Shown here one piece after another: positions 16,355-24,645 of a stretch of 29,821 nucleotides of DNA; position 1 is the stretch's first letter; each line of letters opens with the position of its first letter. The stretch spans positions 1-29,821 of the forward strand of contig JAEWFH010000075.1 of the NCBI GenBank assembly GCA_023388955.1. Direction: 5' to 3'. The DNA comes from Pseudomonadota bacterium (GTDB lineage: Bacteria; Pseudomonadota; Gammaproteobacteria; Xanthomonadales; Xanthomonadaceae). The notes beneath the pieces were generated by a model that was given only the letters and a program-made list of their open reading frames with translations, did not search any database and was not told the DNA's origin. The position numbers and the translations under genes were made by a program.

Positions 16355-17233
16355 ATGGCCACCACCCACCCGACGGACGCCAGCCACTATTACGTGCCCT
16401 CGAGCAGCCGCTGGCCCTTCTTCGGCTCGATCGCGCTGTTCACCGCCGCCGCAGGTGCCGGTGGCTGGCTCAACGACACCCCGTGGGGCAAGGTCGTGTG
16501 CCTGTTCGGTGTCGCGCTCATGATCGGCGTGCTGTTCGGCTGGTTCGGCGACGTGATCCGCGAGTCGGTGCGCGGCCGCTACAACGACCAGGTCGACGGC
16601 TCGTTCCGGATGGGGATGATCTGGTTCATCTTCTCCGAGGTGATGTTCTTCGGCGCCTTCTTCGGCGCGCTGTTCTACGCCCGCCAGTACGCGCTGCCGT
16701 GGCTGGGCGGCGCCGGCGACGGCGCGATGACCAATGCGCTGCTGTGGGATGCGTTCACCTCGGCGTGGCCCAGCAATGGTCCGGGCGCGGTGGGCGGTAC
16801 CTACCAGACCATCCCGGCCTGGGGCCTGCCGTTGCTCAACACGCTGATCCTGCTGACCTCCGGCGTCACCATCACCCTGGCGCACCACGCGCTGAAGGCC
16901 GCCAACCGCCGCGGCCTGCTGGTCTGGCTGGGAGCCACGGTACTGCTGGGCTGCCTGTTCCTGTTCTTCCAGGCCGAGGAGTACATCCACGCGTACTCCG
17001 ACCTCAACCTGACCATGCGCTCGGGCATCTACGGCTCGACGTTCTACCTTCTTACCGGCTTCCACGGACTGCATGTCACGCTGGGCACGATCATGCTGGC
17101 GGTGATCTGGCTGCGCGCCTTCAAGGGCCACTTCAGCGCCGACGACCACTTCGGCTTCGAGGCGGTGGCGTGGTACTGGCACTTCGTGGACGTGGTCTGG
17201 CTGATCCTGTTCCTATTCGTCTACGTGCTCTGA
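16355..17233 (+). CDS. coxC: cytochrome c oxidase subunit III
   Basis: Subunit III stabilises the oxidase and supports proton uptake. The 292-residue protein has seven predicted membrane helices. Family motifs include FSEVMFFGAFFGALFYAR, with the conserved membrane Glu, and the C-terminal VAWYWHFVDVVWLILF. The ATG at 16355 follows an AGGAAG ribosome site. It ends the first plus-strand oxidase unit; a GC hairpin and the convergent DUF2909 gene follow. Confidence 0.97.
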   Translation: MATTHPTDASHYYVPSSSRWPFFGSIALFTAAAGAGGWLNDTPWGKVVCLFGVALMIGVLFGWFGDVIRESVRGRYNDQVDGSFRMGMIWFIFSEVMFFGAFFGALFYARQYALPWLGGAGDGAMTNALLWDAFTSAWPSNGPGAVGGTYQTIPAWGLPLLNTLILLTSGVTITLAHHALKAANRRGLLVWLGATVLLGCLFLFFQAEEYIHAYSDLNLTMRSGIYGSTFYLLTGFHGLHVTLGTIMLAVIWLRAFKGHFSADDHFGFEAVAWYWHFVDVVWLILFLFVYVL

Positions 17234-17249
17234 GCTGCGGCATCCGCGC

Positions 17250-17272
17250 GGCGCGGGCCGTGCGGCCGCGCC
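17250..17272. terminator. GC hairpin between convergent coxC and DUF2909 genes
   Basis: GGCGCGGGCC (17250-17259) pairs with GGCCGCGCC (17264-17272) across a GTGC loop, nine pairs with one bulged base. There is no U-tract. Position between convergent genes suggests a bidirectional transcript end. Confidence 0.5.
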
Positions 17273-17288
17273 GGCAGGGGCGTCGCGC

Positions 17289-17495
17289 TCAGCGGCCGAC
17301 GCCGTGGAATTCCAGCCAGCCCATCGAGGCGGCGATGACCACGCCGACGATCAGGGCGATCGAGATCACGATGCGGCGGGTGAGCGCGTTTACCGTGCGC
17401 TTGCTGCCTCCCTTGTCCACCATCATGTAGTACAGGCCCGCGCCAAGGTTCCAGAGAATCAGCAGCAGGACGGCGACGATCAACAGGGTCTTCAT
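17289..17495 (-). CDS. DUF2909 family twin-transmembrane protein
   Basis: A 68-residue protein with two membrane helices (about 2-25 and 42-62) joined by a short basic loop (DKGGSKRTVNALTRR). It matches the DUF2909 twin-transmembrane family, which is commonly found beside oxidase assembly genes in gammaproteobacteria. A role in oxidase biogenesis is suggested only by that context. It lies on the strand opposite to all the oxidase genes, convergent with coxC and divergent from SURF1. A GGAGAA ribosome site precedes ATG 17493-17495. Confidence 0.88.
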   Translation of the reverse strand: MKTLLIVAVLLLILWNLGAGLYYMMVDKGGSKRTVNALTRRIVISIALIVGVVIAASMGWLEFHGVGR

Positions 17496-17549
17496 CAATG
17501 TTCTCCAGGGGCCGGGTGGCTGCAGCGGCAGCCGCGGCACCGGGCGATT

Positions 17550-18305
17550 ATGGCAAGCATGGGCGGTGCCGTCGTGAGCCGCGTCGCAGGGTGGCTCGCG
17601 GGCTGGACGCTGGCACTGCTGTTGGCCGCGGGGCTGGCGATGCTGGGGAGCTGGCAGGCGGGCCGTGCCGTGCAGAAGGAACGGCTGCTGCAGTCCGCCG
17701 CCACGGTGCTGGAGGCGCGGCAGCCACGGCCGCTCGAGCTCGCCGGCGATCCGGCGCGGCGCGACGGGCTTGACTGGGCCGAAGGTAGCGGCAGCTTCGT
17801 GGACGCGCCGGTCGTGCTGCTGGACAACCAGTTGCGCAATGGTCGTCCGGGAGTGCGCGCATACCGGCTGTTCGACACCGGCGCCCCCCAGTGGCTGCTC
17901 GTGGACCTGGGTTGGCTGGCGATGCCGGGTGATCGCAGCCTGCCCCGGGCGGAGTGGCCGGAAGGCGGGTTCGAAGTGGCCGGCCTGCTCGCCGCACCGC
18001 CCGCCGCCGGCCTGGCGCTCGGCGAGCCGCTGGCCAGTCGGGGGGACGCCCTGCTGATGATGCGCATGGATCTGGAGGCGTTGGAAGCGGCCGTCAGGCA
18101 CCCGGTCGCCCCGCGCGTGCTGCGCCTGGACCCGGCGCTGCCGCTGGGCTTCGAGCGCGACCTGGAACTGCTGCCCAACACCCTGCCACCCGACCGCCAC
18201 CGTGGCTACGCCCTGCAGTGGTACGGCCTGGCGGCCACCGTCCTGGCCATCGCATTGCTGCTGACGGTGCGCGCGCTGCGCCGCAGCCGGAGGAAACCGA
18301 CATGA
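17550..18305 (+). CDS. SURF1 family cytochrome oxidase assembly protein
   Basis: SURF1 binds heme a and helps insert it into subunit I. The 251-residue protein has the usual two terminal membrane helices (about 12-30 and 225-247) around a periplasmic domain. Signatures are LGSWQAGRAVQKERLL after helix 1, NGRPGVRAYRLF, and YALQWYGLAATVL at helix 2. Start choice is uncertain: ATG 17550, ATG 17559 and GTG 17574 are all in frame and none has a strong ribosome site. The stop overlaps the next ATG (ATGA). It opens the second plus-strand oxidase unit, only 54 bp from the divergent DUF2909 gene. Confidence 0.93.
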   Translation: MASMGGAVVSRVAGWLAGWTLALLLAAGLAMLGSWQAGRAVQKERLLQSAATVLEARQPRPLELAGDPARRDGLDWAEGSGSFVDAPVVLLDNQLRNGRPGVRAYRLFDTGAPQWLLVDLGWLAMPGDRSLPRAEWPEGGFEVAGLLAAPPAAGLALGEPLASRGDALLMMRMDLEALEAAVRHPVAPRVLRLDPALPLGFERDLELLPNTLPPDRHRGYALQWYGLAATVLAIALLLTVRALRRSRRKPT

Positions 18306-18901
18306 GCACCACTCCGCCACCCCCGCCCATGGATACCCGCAGGCGCAACCGCAACCGCATCGCCCTGCTGGCGGTGGTGGCGGTGTTTGTGCTGCCGATC
18401 CTGGTCGCGATGTGGATCGCGCGCTCCGACCGCATCCCGGGCGCGACCGGCGTGCACGGGGAGATGTACGACCCCGCCCGCGACCTCCGGGAGGTGGCCA
18501 TCGAGCCCGTGGACGGCAGCGCCTACGCATGGAATCCGCAGGAGCGGACCTGGCGGATCCTGGTGGTGGCACCAGCGCGCTGCGGTACCGAGTGCGTCGA
18601 CCTGGTCGCCGGCCTGGACAAGGTCTGGCGTCTGTTCGGGCGCAACGCCGAACGCGTACACGTGTTGTGGGCCTGTGCCGACGAGGCCTGCATGCCGCCG
18701 CCGGGGACCCCGCTGCCGGACACCTTCGTCCGTATCCGCCCAGGAGCGGCCCTGCGTGCGGCGCTGCCTGGTGTAGACGATCCGGGCGGGACTCCGGTCT
18801 ACGTGCTCGACCCGAACGGCTTCCTGGTTCTGCGCTACGCTCCGGGCTTCGATCCGTCCGGACTGCGCAGGGACGTCGGCAAACTGGTCCGGCTGGTCTG
18901 A
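18302..18901 (+). CDS. membrane-anchored Sco-like CxxxC protein of the oxidase locus
   Basis: A 199-residue protein with a cytoplasmic Pro/Arg N-terminus, one membrane helix (about 20-39) and a periplasmic domain. The domain looks like a thioredoxin-fold Sco relative. Strand ILVVAPARC is followed by a CxxxC pair (Cys94, Cys98), and the C-terminus YVLDPNGFLVLRYAPGFD resembles the Sco ending. A second pair, Cys125 and Cys130, is unusual. The His that Sco proteins use as a third copper ligand is not evident; no His occurs after His120. It overlaps SURF1 by four bases and precedes ctaA. A role in copper or thiol handling for CuA is inferred from fold hints and position; it could equally be structural. 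Confidence 0.85.
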   Translation: MSTTPPPPPMDTRRRNRNRIALLAVVAVFVLPILVAMWIARSDRIPGATGVHGEMYDPARDLREVAIEPVDGSAYAWNPQERTWRILVVAPARCGTECVDLVAGLDKVWRLFGRNAERVHVLWACADEACMPPPGTPLPDTFVRIRPGAALRAALPGVDDPGGTPVYVLDPNGFLVLRYAPGFDPSGLRRDVGKLVRLV

Positions 18902-18913
18902 TGAGCGTTGTGC

Positions 18914-20098
18914 ATGAGTGATTTCCGACCCCAGCCCGCCCCGGCCACCACCGAGCGTGCCGGATCCGCGCGCCCGTGGCGCCACTTCCACCGCCTGGCC
19001 TGGCTGGCCGTCGGCCTGGCCCTGGGCGTGATCATCTTTGGGGCCTTCGTGCGCCTGTCCGACGCCGGACTGAGCTGCCCGGACTGGCCGACCTGCTATG
19101 GCAAGGCGACCTGGCCGACCGCGGTGGAGCACGGCGATGGCCACGCCGCCACCGCGATCCGGCCGGTCGAGGTCCACAAGGCCTGGCGCGAGCAGGTGCA
19201 CCGCATCATCGCCGGCCTGCTGGGGCTGCTGACGCTGGCCCTGGCCCTGGTCGCTGCCCGCAGGCGCAGTCGCGGCATGCTGCAGGTCGTGGCCGCCTCG
19301 GTGCTGGTGGCGATCGCGATCCCGTTGTACATGCGCGGGATGTACGTGGCGGCCTCGGTGCTGGCGGTGGCGGGCGAGCTGGTCCTGCTTGCGGCGGCGG
19401 TGCGCTGGGACAACCGGGACCTGTCGCGCGTGGGTGCGCTGACGCTGGCGGTGATCATCTTCCAGGCCCTGCTGGGGATGTGGACGGTCACCTGGCTGCT
19501 CAAGCCGGTCGTGGTGATGGGGCACCTGCTGGGCGGGCTGCTGACCTTCTCGCTGCTGCTGTGGATGGCCTGGCGGGCCACCAACCTGCCGATCCGCATG
19601 GCCCAGGCGCGCGGGCTGCACCGGCTGGTCGTGGCGGGCCTGGTACTGCTTGGCCTGCAGATCGCGCTGGGGGGCTGGACCAGCGCCAACTATGCCGCGC
19701 TGTCGTGCGGACTGGATTTCCCGACCTGCGTCGGCCAGTGGTGGCCCCCCACCGACTTCCGCGAAGGCTTCGTGCTGTGGCGCGGTATCGGCGTGGACTA
19801 TGAGGGCGGCATCCTGGACGGGCAGGCGCGCATCGCCATCCAGATGGCCCACCGCATCGGGGCGGTGGTGGTGGCCTGCTACCTGCTGTGGCTCGCGCTG
19901 CGGATGCTGCGCACGCCGGGCATCCGTGGCTGGGCGAGCCTGCTGGGCGTGCTGGTGCTGGTGCAGTTCGGCCTGGGCATCGCCAACGTCAAGCTCGGCC
20001 TGCCTCTGGCCAACGCCGTGGCCCACAACGCCGGTGCGGTGCTGTTGCTCGCCGTGCTGGTTTCCCTGCTTGCGCGCCTGCGCGCGCCGGAGGCGTGA
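18914..20098 (+). CDS. ctaA: heme A synthase (COX15/CtaA)
   Basis: CtaA oxidises the C8 methyl of heme O to the formyl group of heme A in the membrane. The 394-residue protein has eight predicted helices. GAFVRLSDAGLSCPDWPTCYG-type sequence after helix 1 is diagnostic, and the conserved histidines appear in EQVHRII, GHLLGG, AHRIGA and AHNAGA. I chose ATG 18914 (MSDFRPQP); a TTG two codons earlier is possible. The ribosome site is weak and translation may be coupled to the preceding gene, 12 bp away. Its stop overlaps the ctaB start (TGATG). Confidence 0.96.
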   Translation: MSDFRPQPAPATTERAGSARPWRHFHRLAWLAVGLALGVIIFGAFVRLSDAGLSCPDWPTCYGKATWPTAVEHGDGHAATAIRPVEVHKAWREQVHRIIAGLLGLLTLALALVAARRRSRGMLQVVAASVLVAIAIPLYMRGMYVAASVLAVAGELVLLAAAVRWDNRDLSRVGALTLAVIIFQALLGMWTVTWLLKPVVVMGHLLGGLLTFSLLLWMAWRATNLPIRMAQARGLHRLVVAGLVLLGLQIALGGWTSANYAALSCGLDFPTCVGQWWPPTDFREGFVLWRGIGVDYEGGILDGQARIAIQMAHRIGAVVVACYLLWLALRMLRTPGIRGWASLLGVLVLVQFGLGIANVKLGLPLANAVAHNAGAVLLLAVLVSLLARLRAPEA

Positions 20099-21024
20099 TG
20101 GCCACCGCGACCACGGGTACCGTGTTCCGCCAGTACTGGGATCTGACCAAACCGCGGGTGGTGGCGCTGATCGTGTTCACCGCCGCCATCGGCATGTTCC
20201 TCGCCGTGCCGGGATTGCCACCGCTGCGCGAGTCGGTGATGGGCTTCCTGGGTATCTGGCTGGCCGCGTCTTCGGCGGCGGCGATCAACCAGCTGCTCGA
20301 TGCCCGCATCGACGCGAAGATGGCGCGTACCTCCTGGCGGCCAATCGTGTCCGGCCGGGTCACCGCGCGCCAGGCGCTGGCCTTCGCCCTGGTCCTGGCG
20401 GCGCTGTCGATGGTGGTGCTGCTGGTGTTCACCAACCTGCTGGCGGCGCTGCTGACCTTCGCCTCGCTGATCGGCTACGCGGTCGTCTACACCGTGTTCC
20501 TGAAACGGGCCACGCCGCAGAACATCGTGATCGGCGGCATCGCCGGCGCAGCGCCACCGGCACTGGGCTGGGTGGCGGTGACCGGCACCCTGGACCCGCA
20601 CGCGCTGCTCCTGGTGCTGATCATCTTCGTCTGGACCCCGCCGCACTTCTGGGCGCTGGCGATCTTCCGTCGGCAGGACTACGCCCGCGCCATGGTCCCG
20701 ATGCTGCCGGTGACCCATGGGGTCGAGTACACGCGCTGGCAGATCCTGTTCTATACCGTGCTGCTGGGGGTGGTGAGCGTGCTGCCGTGGGTGACCGGCA
20801 TGAGCGGGCTGTTCTACCTGGGCGGCGCGCTGGTGCTGGGGCTGGTGTTCCTGTGGCACGCCTGGAAGCTCATGGATCCGCCCGACGAGCTGTACGCGAT
20901 GAAGGTCTTCAACTACTCCATCGTCTATCTGATGGCCTTGTTTGCCTTCCTGCTGGTCGACCACTGGCTGCTGCCGGTGCTGCAGCCGGGGGCGAGGGCG
21001 GTGATGGAGTTCGTGCCGGCATGA
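20098..21024 (+). CDS. ctaB: protoheme IX farnesyltransferase (heme O synthase)
   Basis: CtaB (CyoE) transfers a farnesyl group to heme B, giving heme O, the substrate of CtaA. The 308-residue protein is a UbiA-type prenyltransferase with about nine helices. The first Asp-rich motif is NQLLDARIDAKMARTSWRP. The second motif region is PHFWALAIFRRQDYARAMVP. Both are intact. The ATG overlaps the ctaA stop by one base, so the two heme-A steps are translated together. It ends the oxidase locus. Confidence 0.96.
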   Translation: MATATTGTVFRQYWDLTKPRVVALIVFTAAIGMFLAVPGLPPLRESVMGFLGIWLAASSAAAINQLLDARIDAKMARTSWRPIVSGRVTARQALAFALVLAALSMVVLLVFTNLLAALLTFASLIGYAVVYTVFLKRATPQNIVIGGIAGAAPPALGWVAVTGTLDPHALLLVLIIFVWTPPHFWALAIFRRQDYARAMVPMLPVTHGVEYTRWQILFYTVLLGVVSVLPWVTGMSGLFYLGGALVLGLVFLWHAWKLMDPPDELYAMKVFNYSIVYLMALFAFLLVDHWLLPVLQPGARAVMEFVPA

Positions 21025-21051
21025 CGCCTTCCATTCGGCGCCGACCTGTTC

Positions 21052-21070
21052 CTGTCCACCACGTGGACAG
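21052..21070. promoter_or_regulatory. perfect inverted repeat before the ChaN-like gene
   Basis: CTGTCCAC (21052-21059) and GTGGACAG (21063-21070) flank a 3-nt CAC loop. It ends three bases before the ribosome site at 21073. It could be an operator or an RNA hairpin affecting translation. A related TGTCC/GGACA pair occurs before yihY. Confidence 0.5.
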
Positions 21071-21083
21071 CAGAGGAGGAACG

Positions 21084-21911
21084 ATGAACTGGAAAGCCTT
21101 CGGGGTATTGCTTGTATCCGCATTCGTGTTCGCCCTGCCATCGGCGGCGCGGGCATCGGCTGGGGTTGCGGATGCAGCCGATGCCATCGAGAACGCCGCG
21201 GCTGGAAAGCGGCTGGTGCTGGTCGGGGAAAAGCACGGAACGCGCGAGATTCCTGATCTGGTCGAGGCGCTTGTCGAACGGATGGCAGCGGACGGCCCGG
21301 TACTGCTGGGTCTCGAGATTCCGCGAACCGAGCACGTGGAGCTGCGCCGATACCTGGCGTCCGACGGGGGGAAGGACGCCAGGTCGCGCCTGGCCGCCGG
21401 CGCGTTCTGGCAGGTCGCGGACCGGCAACACGACGGACGTCGCAGCCACGACATGCTCGACCTGATCGAGTCGGTGCGGGCATTGCGCCTGCTCGGAAAC
21501 GACGTGGCGATACTGCCCTATGACGTACCCGTGGGGCATGGACGGGACCATCACTGGCGCGATGCAGAGATGGCGCGTTACATCCGCAGCGCATATGAGG
21601 GGCTGCGATCGGGCAGGCTGGTCGTGCTCGCTGGCAACGTCCATGCGATGCGCGCACGCCCGTCCGACGCGCCGCCGCAGATGCAGGAACCGATGGGGGC
21701 CTACCTGCAGGATCTCGCACCCTGGTCAGTGGACGTCGTGGCGGCCGGGGGCGCTTTCTGGGCCTGCTTCGGACCGGGACGCTGCGGGCCGTTGGAAATC
21801 ACCGGGGCTCCGCCCGTGGGCAGTCATGCGCCCGAAGGGGAGGTGTTCGACCTGCGGGTCGTGTTGCCGCGCTTCAGCGTCGGCACCTTGATGGGCACTG
21901 ACACCGACTGA
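21084..21911 (+). CDS. exported ChaN/EreA-like (TIKI-superfamily-like) protein
   Basis: A 275-residue protein with a signal peptide (about 1-24, ending ARA before SAG). The domain begins LVLVGEKHGTREIPDL, with LLGLEIPRTEH, later VVLAGNVHAM and a C-terminal ACFGPGRCGPL cysteine pair. The GExHGT start and GNVHA motif recall the ChaN heme-binding and erythromycin-esterase-like superfamily, whose members use such Glu/His residues for metal or catalysis. Assignment is by motif pattern only, and no substrate can be named. AGAGGAGGA (21072-21080) is a strong ribosome site. Codon use appears less GC-biased than in the neighbours. It is 59 bp after ctaB and convergent with dnaG, seven bases away. Confidence 0.8.
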   Translation: MNWKAFGVLLVSAFVFALPSAARASAGVADAADAIENAAAGKRLVLVGEKHGTREIPDLVEALVERMAADGPVLLGLEIPRTEHVELRRYLASDGGKDARSRLAAGAFWQVADRQHDGRRSHDMLDLIESVRALRLLGNDVAILPYDVPVGHGRDHHWRDAEMARYIRSAYEGLRSGRLVVLAGNVHAMRARPSDAPPQMQEPMGAYLQDLAPWSVDVVAAGGAFWACFGPGRCGPLEITGAPPVGSHAPEGEVFDLRVVLPRFSVGTLMGTDTD

Positions 21912-21918
21912 ACACGGG

Positions 21919-23643
21919 TCAGCGCGGCAGGCGCCCCTGCAGTTCCCGCAGCTCCGCCTTCTGTTCCTGGTCCAGGGCCGACATGCCGCCGGCACGGATC
22001 GCCGCCTGCAGTTCGTCCAGGCGCTGGTGGACGGTCATCTGGTCCAGGCGCTCGATGGCATCGAGGAACTCGGTCCGCCAGGCGGCAGGATCGCCGGGTA
22101 GGTCGATGGTGGCCAGGCTCTGCAGCGGGTCATGGATGTCCTGGCCGGCGAAATGTTCGACCAGGGCGCCGGTGCGGATGTCCGGGCGCTCGTAGACCAG
22201 GCCGAGCAGGTCGACCAGCAGGTCGATGCCCGGTTGCTGCAGCGTGGCGAACCGGAACGGCGGCTCCAGCTCCAGTGCCAGCGAGGGCTGTTGCAGCAGC
22301 AGCACGATCGCGCTGCGGACCAGGCTGCGGCGCGGGGCAGGGGAGTTGCGCCGGTGTGCCGGCGTAGCGGGGCGCGCGGCCGGTGCCGCCGGATCCAGCC
22401 CGGTGAGCGCGCCCAGGCGCTGCTTCATCAGGTCGGCGAAGGCGCCGTCGGGAATCTGCTCCAGCAACGGACGCACCCGCCCGGAGAGCCGTCCGCGGCC
22501 TTCCAGCGTGCCCAGGTCGACCTCTGCCGACAGGGTGTCGAACAGGAAGTCCGACAAGGGCGTGGCCGCGCGCAGCCGGGCCTCGAAGCCGGCGGCCCCC
22601 TCGCTGCGCACGATGCTGTCCGGATCCTCGCCTTCGGGCAGGAACAGGAACAGCGCCTGGCGCCCGTCGCGCATGCGCGGCAGCACCGACTCCAGCGCCT
22701 TCCACGCCGCCGCACGCCCGGCGCGGTCGCCATCGAAGCAGAAGTACACGTCGGGGGCGTTGCGGAACAGCAATTCGGCATGCTCGCCGGTGGTCGCCGT
22801 GCCCAGGGTGGCGACGGCGGTCTCGATGCCGTGCTGAAACAGCATCACCACGTCCATGTAGCCCTCGACTACGATCAGCCGCGGGATCTTCGCGTTTGCC
22901 TGCCGTACCTGCCACAGGCCGTAGAGCTCGCGTCCCTTGTGGAACAGCTCGGTCTCGGGGGAATTGAGGTACTTGGGCGCCGCGTCGGCTTCCAGCACGC
23001 GCCCGCCGAAGGCGATCGGCCGACCGCGCCGGTCGTGGATCGGGAACTGCAGCCGGTCGCGGAACTTGTCGTAGACCCGCCCGGACTCGCTGCGCGAGAG
23101 CAGTCCTGCACGCTCGAGCAGCTTCATCCGCCGCTCGTCGGTGCCCAGGTGGGTGCGCAGCGCGTCGAAGCTGTCGGGAGCATAGCCGACCTGGAAGCGC
23201 TCGCAGGTGGGCTCGTCCAGCCCGCGGCGGCGCAGGTAGGCGCGGGCCTTGTCGCTGCCCGGAAGCTGCCGTCGGAAGAAGTCGGCGGCAGCACCGAGCA
23301 TGTCGTACAGCGCCTGCCCGTCCGGGTTGGCCTGGCGGCGGCCGGCCTCGCGCGGGACTTCCATGCCGGCGCGCCGGGCCAGTTCCTCCACCGCGTCCAG
23401 GAACTCCAGCCGGTCGTACTCCATCAGGAAGCGGATCGCGGTGCCGTTCGCGCCGCATCCGAAGCAGTGGTAGAACTGCTTGGTGGGCGAGACGGTGAAG
23501 CTGGGCGAGCGCTCGTCATGGAACGGGCAGCGCGCCGAATACTCGCGACCCTGCTTCTTCAGCGGCACCCGGCTGGCGATCAGCTCGACGATGTCGGTGC
23601 GTGCGAGCAGGTCGTCGAGGAAGGCGTCGGGGATGCGGGCCAT
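21919..23643 (-). CDS. dnaG: DNA primase
   Basis: DnaG makes RNA primers at the replication fork. The 574-residue protein has a CHC2 zinc domain (Cys39, His42, Cys60, Cys63 in CPFHDE and CFGCGA), the RNA polymerase-like catalytic core, and a TOPRIM domain with Glu260 in EGYMDV and the Asp304/Asp306 pair in FDGDRAG. The C-terminal third is the helicase-binding region. I start at ATG 23641-23643 (MARIPDAFLDDLL), which matches the family; an in-frame codon 14 residues upstream is unconserved. No clear ribosome site is seen. It is the last gene of rpsU-yqeY-yihY-dnaG; rpoD does not follow. Confidence 0.97.
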   Translation of the reverse strand: MARIPDAFLDDLLARTDIVELIASRVPLKKQGREYSARCPFHDERSPSFTVSPTKQFYHCFGCGANGTAIRFLMEYDRLEFLDAVEELARRAGMEVPREAGRRQANPDGQALYDMLGAAADFFRRQLPGSDKARAYLRRRGLDEPTCERFQVGYAPDSFDALRTHLGTDERRMKLLERAGLLSRSESGRVYDKFRDRLQFPIHDRRGRPIAFGGRVLEADAAPKYLNSPETELFHKGRELYGLWQVRQANAKIPRLIVVEGYMDVVMLFQHGIETAVATLGTATTGEHAELLFRNAPDVYFCFDGDRAGRAAAWKALESVLPRMRDGRQALFLFLPEGEDPDSIVRSEGAAGFEARLRAATPLSDFLFDTLSAEVDLGTLEGRGRLSGRVRPLLEQIPDGAFADLMKQRLGALTGLDPAAPAARPATPAHRRNSPAPRRSLVRSAIVLLLQQPSLALELEPPFRFATLQQPGIDLLVDLLGLVYERPDIRTGALVEHFAGQDIHDPLQSLATIDLPGDPAAWRTEFLDAIERLDQMTVHQRLDELQAAIRAGGMSALDQEQKAELRELQGRLPR

Positions 23644-23685
23644 GTCGTGCGTGGGCGCCGGAAGCGGGACCGGATAGCATGCCAC

Positions 23686-23706
23686 GCCGGCTGCGATTCA
23701 GCCGGC
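23686..23706. repeat. perfect inverted repeat overlapping the yihY stop codon
   Basis: GCCGGCTG (23686-23693) and CAGCCGGC (23699-23706) flank a 5-nt loop. The stop codon of yihY (23698-23700) lies within the structure, 43 bp before the dnaG start. There is no U-tract, so an mRNA processing or attenuation role is only a possibility. Confidence 0.5.
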
Positions 23707-24633
23707 AGGCCGTGACTGCGTTGGTGGCTTGCCGATCGCCGCGCCCGCGACTTCCCCGGTGGCGCCGTCACGTTCCGAGCGCTCCTCCAGCAGGGCGGTG
23801 ATCAGCGCCCCGACCAGGAAGATCACCGCGCAGTAGTACAGCCACACCAGCATGACCATCAGCCCGCCGGCGGGGCCATAGGCGCTGCCCAGGCCGGCCC
23901 GGCCCAGGTACAGGCCGATCAGCCAGCGCCCGAGCATGAACATGCCGGCGGTGATCGCGCCCCCCAGCAGCGCCCGGCTGCGGCCGACCGGGCAATCCGG
24001 CAACAGCCGGTACATGGCGGCGAAGAGCAGGGAGTAGAGCAGGAAGGAAAAACCTCCAACCACGACCGGCAGCAGGTCCGGAAGCCAGCGCGTGAGCAGG
24101 GCCAGCGCGGCCTGCACCGCCATCGAGACCACCAGCAGGAAGCCGATGCCCAGCACGATGCCCAGCGACAGCAGCCGCTTGCGCAACCAGGCCCACAGGC
24201 CGCCCAGCTGGGAGGCACCGGAACGGAACACCCGGTTCAGCGCGGCCTGCAGTTGCGCGAACACGACCGATGCGCTGAACAGCAGCGCCCCCGTGCCCGC
24301 AATGGCGGCGAATGACCCGACGCCGGGCCTGCGCTCGGCGTTGGCCACGATCAGCCGCGTGGTCCCTTCCACCTCGGGCCCGACCAGGAGCCCGACCTGG
24401 CGGAAGAACTCCTCCTGCGCGTCCGGGTACAGCGCCGTGGTAACCCACAGCACCAGCACCACCAGCGGGGCCAGGGACAGCGTGGTGTAGAACGAGAGTG
24501 CGGCAGCTAGTGCCAGCACGTCATGCTCGAGGAAGCGCTGCACGAGCCAGCCCGCCCAGCTGCGCCGGAAGCGCGCGGCCAGTGCGCTGAAGCCCGTGGG
24601 GGGCGGGGAGTCCTGCAGGTCCGTGCTCGTCAT
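23698..24633 (-). CDS. YihY/virulence factor BrkB family membrane protein
   Basis: A 311-residue inner-membrane protein with about six helices. The family signature is seen in FLEHDVLALAAALSFYTTLSLAPLVVL-type sequence, ALNRVFR after the third helix, and GRWLIGLYLGRAGLGSAYGPAGG near the C-terminus. The family was once thought to be ribonuclease BN, a view now abandoned; the true role is unknown. The ATG at 24631-24633 has GAGGG four to five bases upstream; an in-frame GTG at 24660 is less likely. The C-terminal tail is hydrophilic. It lies between yqeY and dnaG. Confidence 0.92.
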   Translation of the reverse strand: MTSTDLQDSPPPTGFSALAARFRRSWAGWLVQRFLEHDVLALAAALSFYTTLSLAPLVVLVLWVTTALYPDAQEEFFRQVGLLVGPEVEGTTRLIVANAERRPGVGSFAAIAGTGALLFSASVVFAQLQAALNRVFRSGASQLGGLWAWLRKRLLSLGIVLGIGFLLVVSMAVQAALALLTRWLPDLLPVVVGGFSFLLYSLLFAAMYRLLPDCPVGRSRALLGGAITAGMFMLGRWLIGLYLGRAGLGSAYGPAGGLMVMLVWLYYCAVIFLVGALITALLEERSERDGATGEVAGAAIGKPPTQSRPAG

Positions 24634-24645
24634 GCTGCCCTCGGT

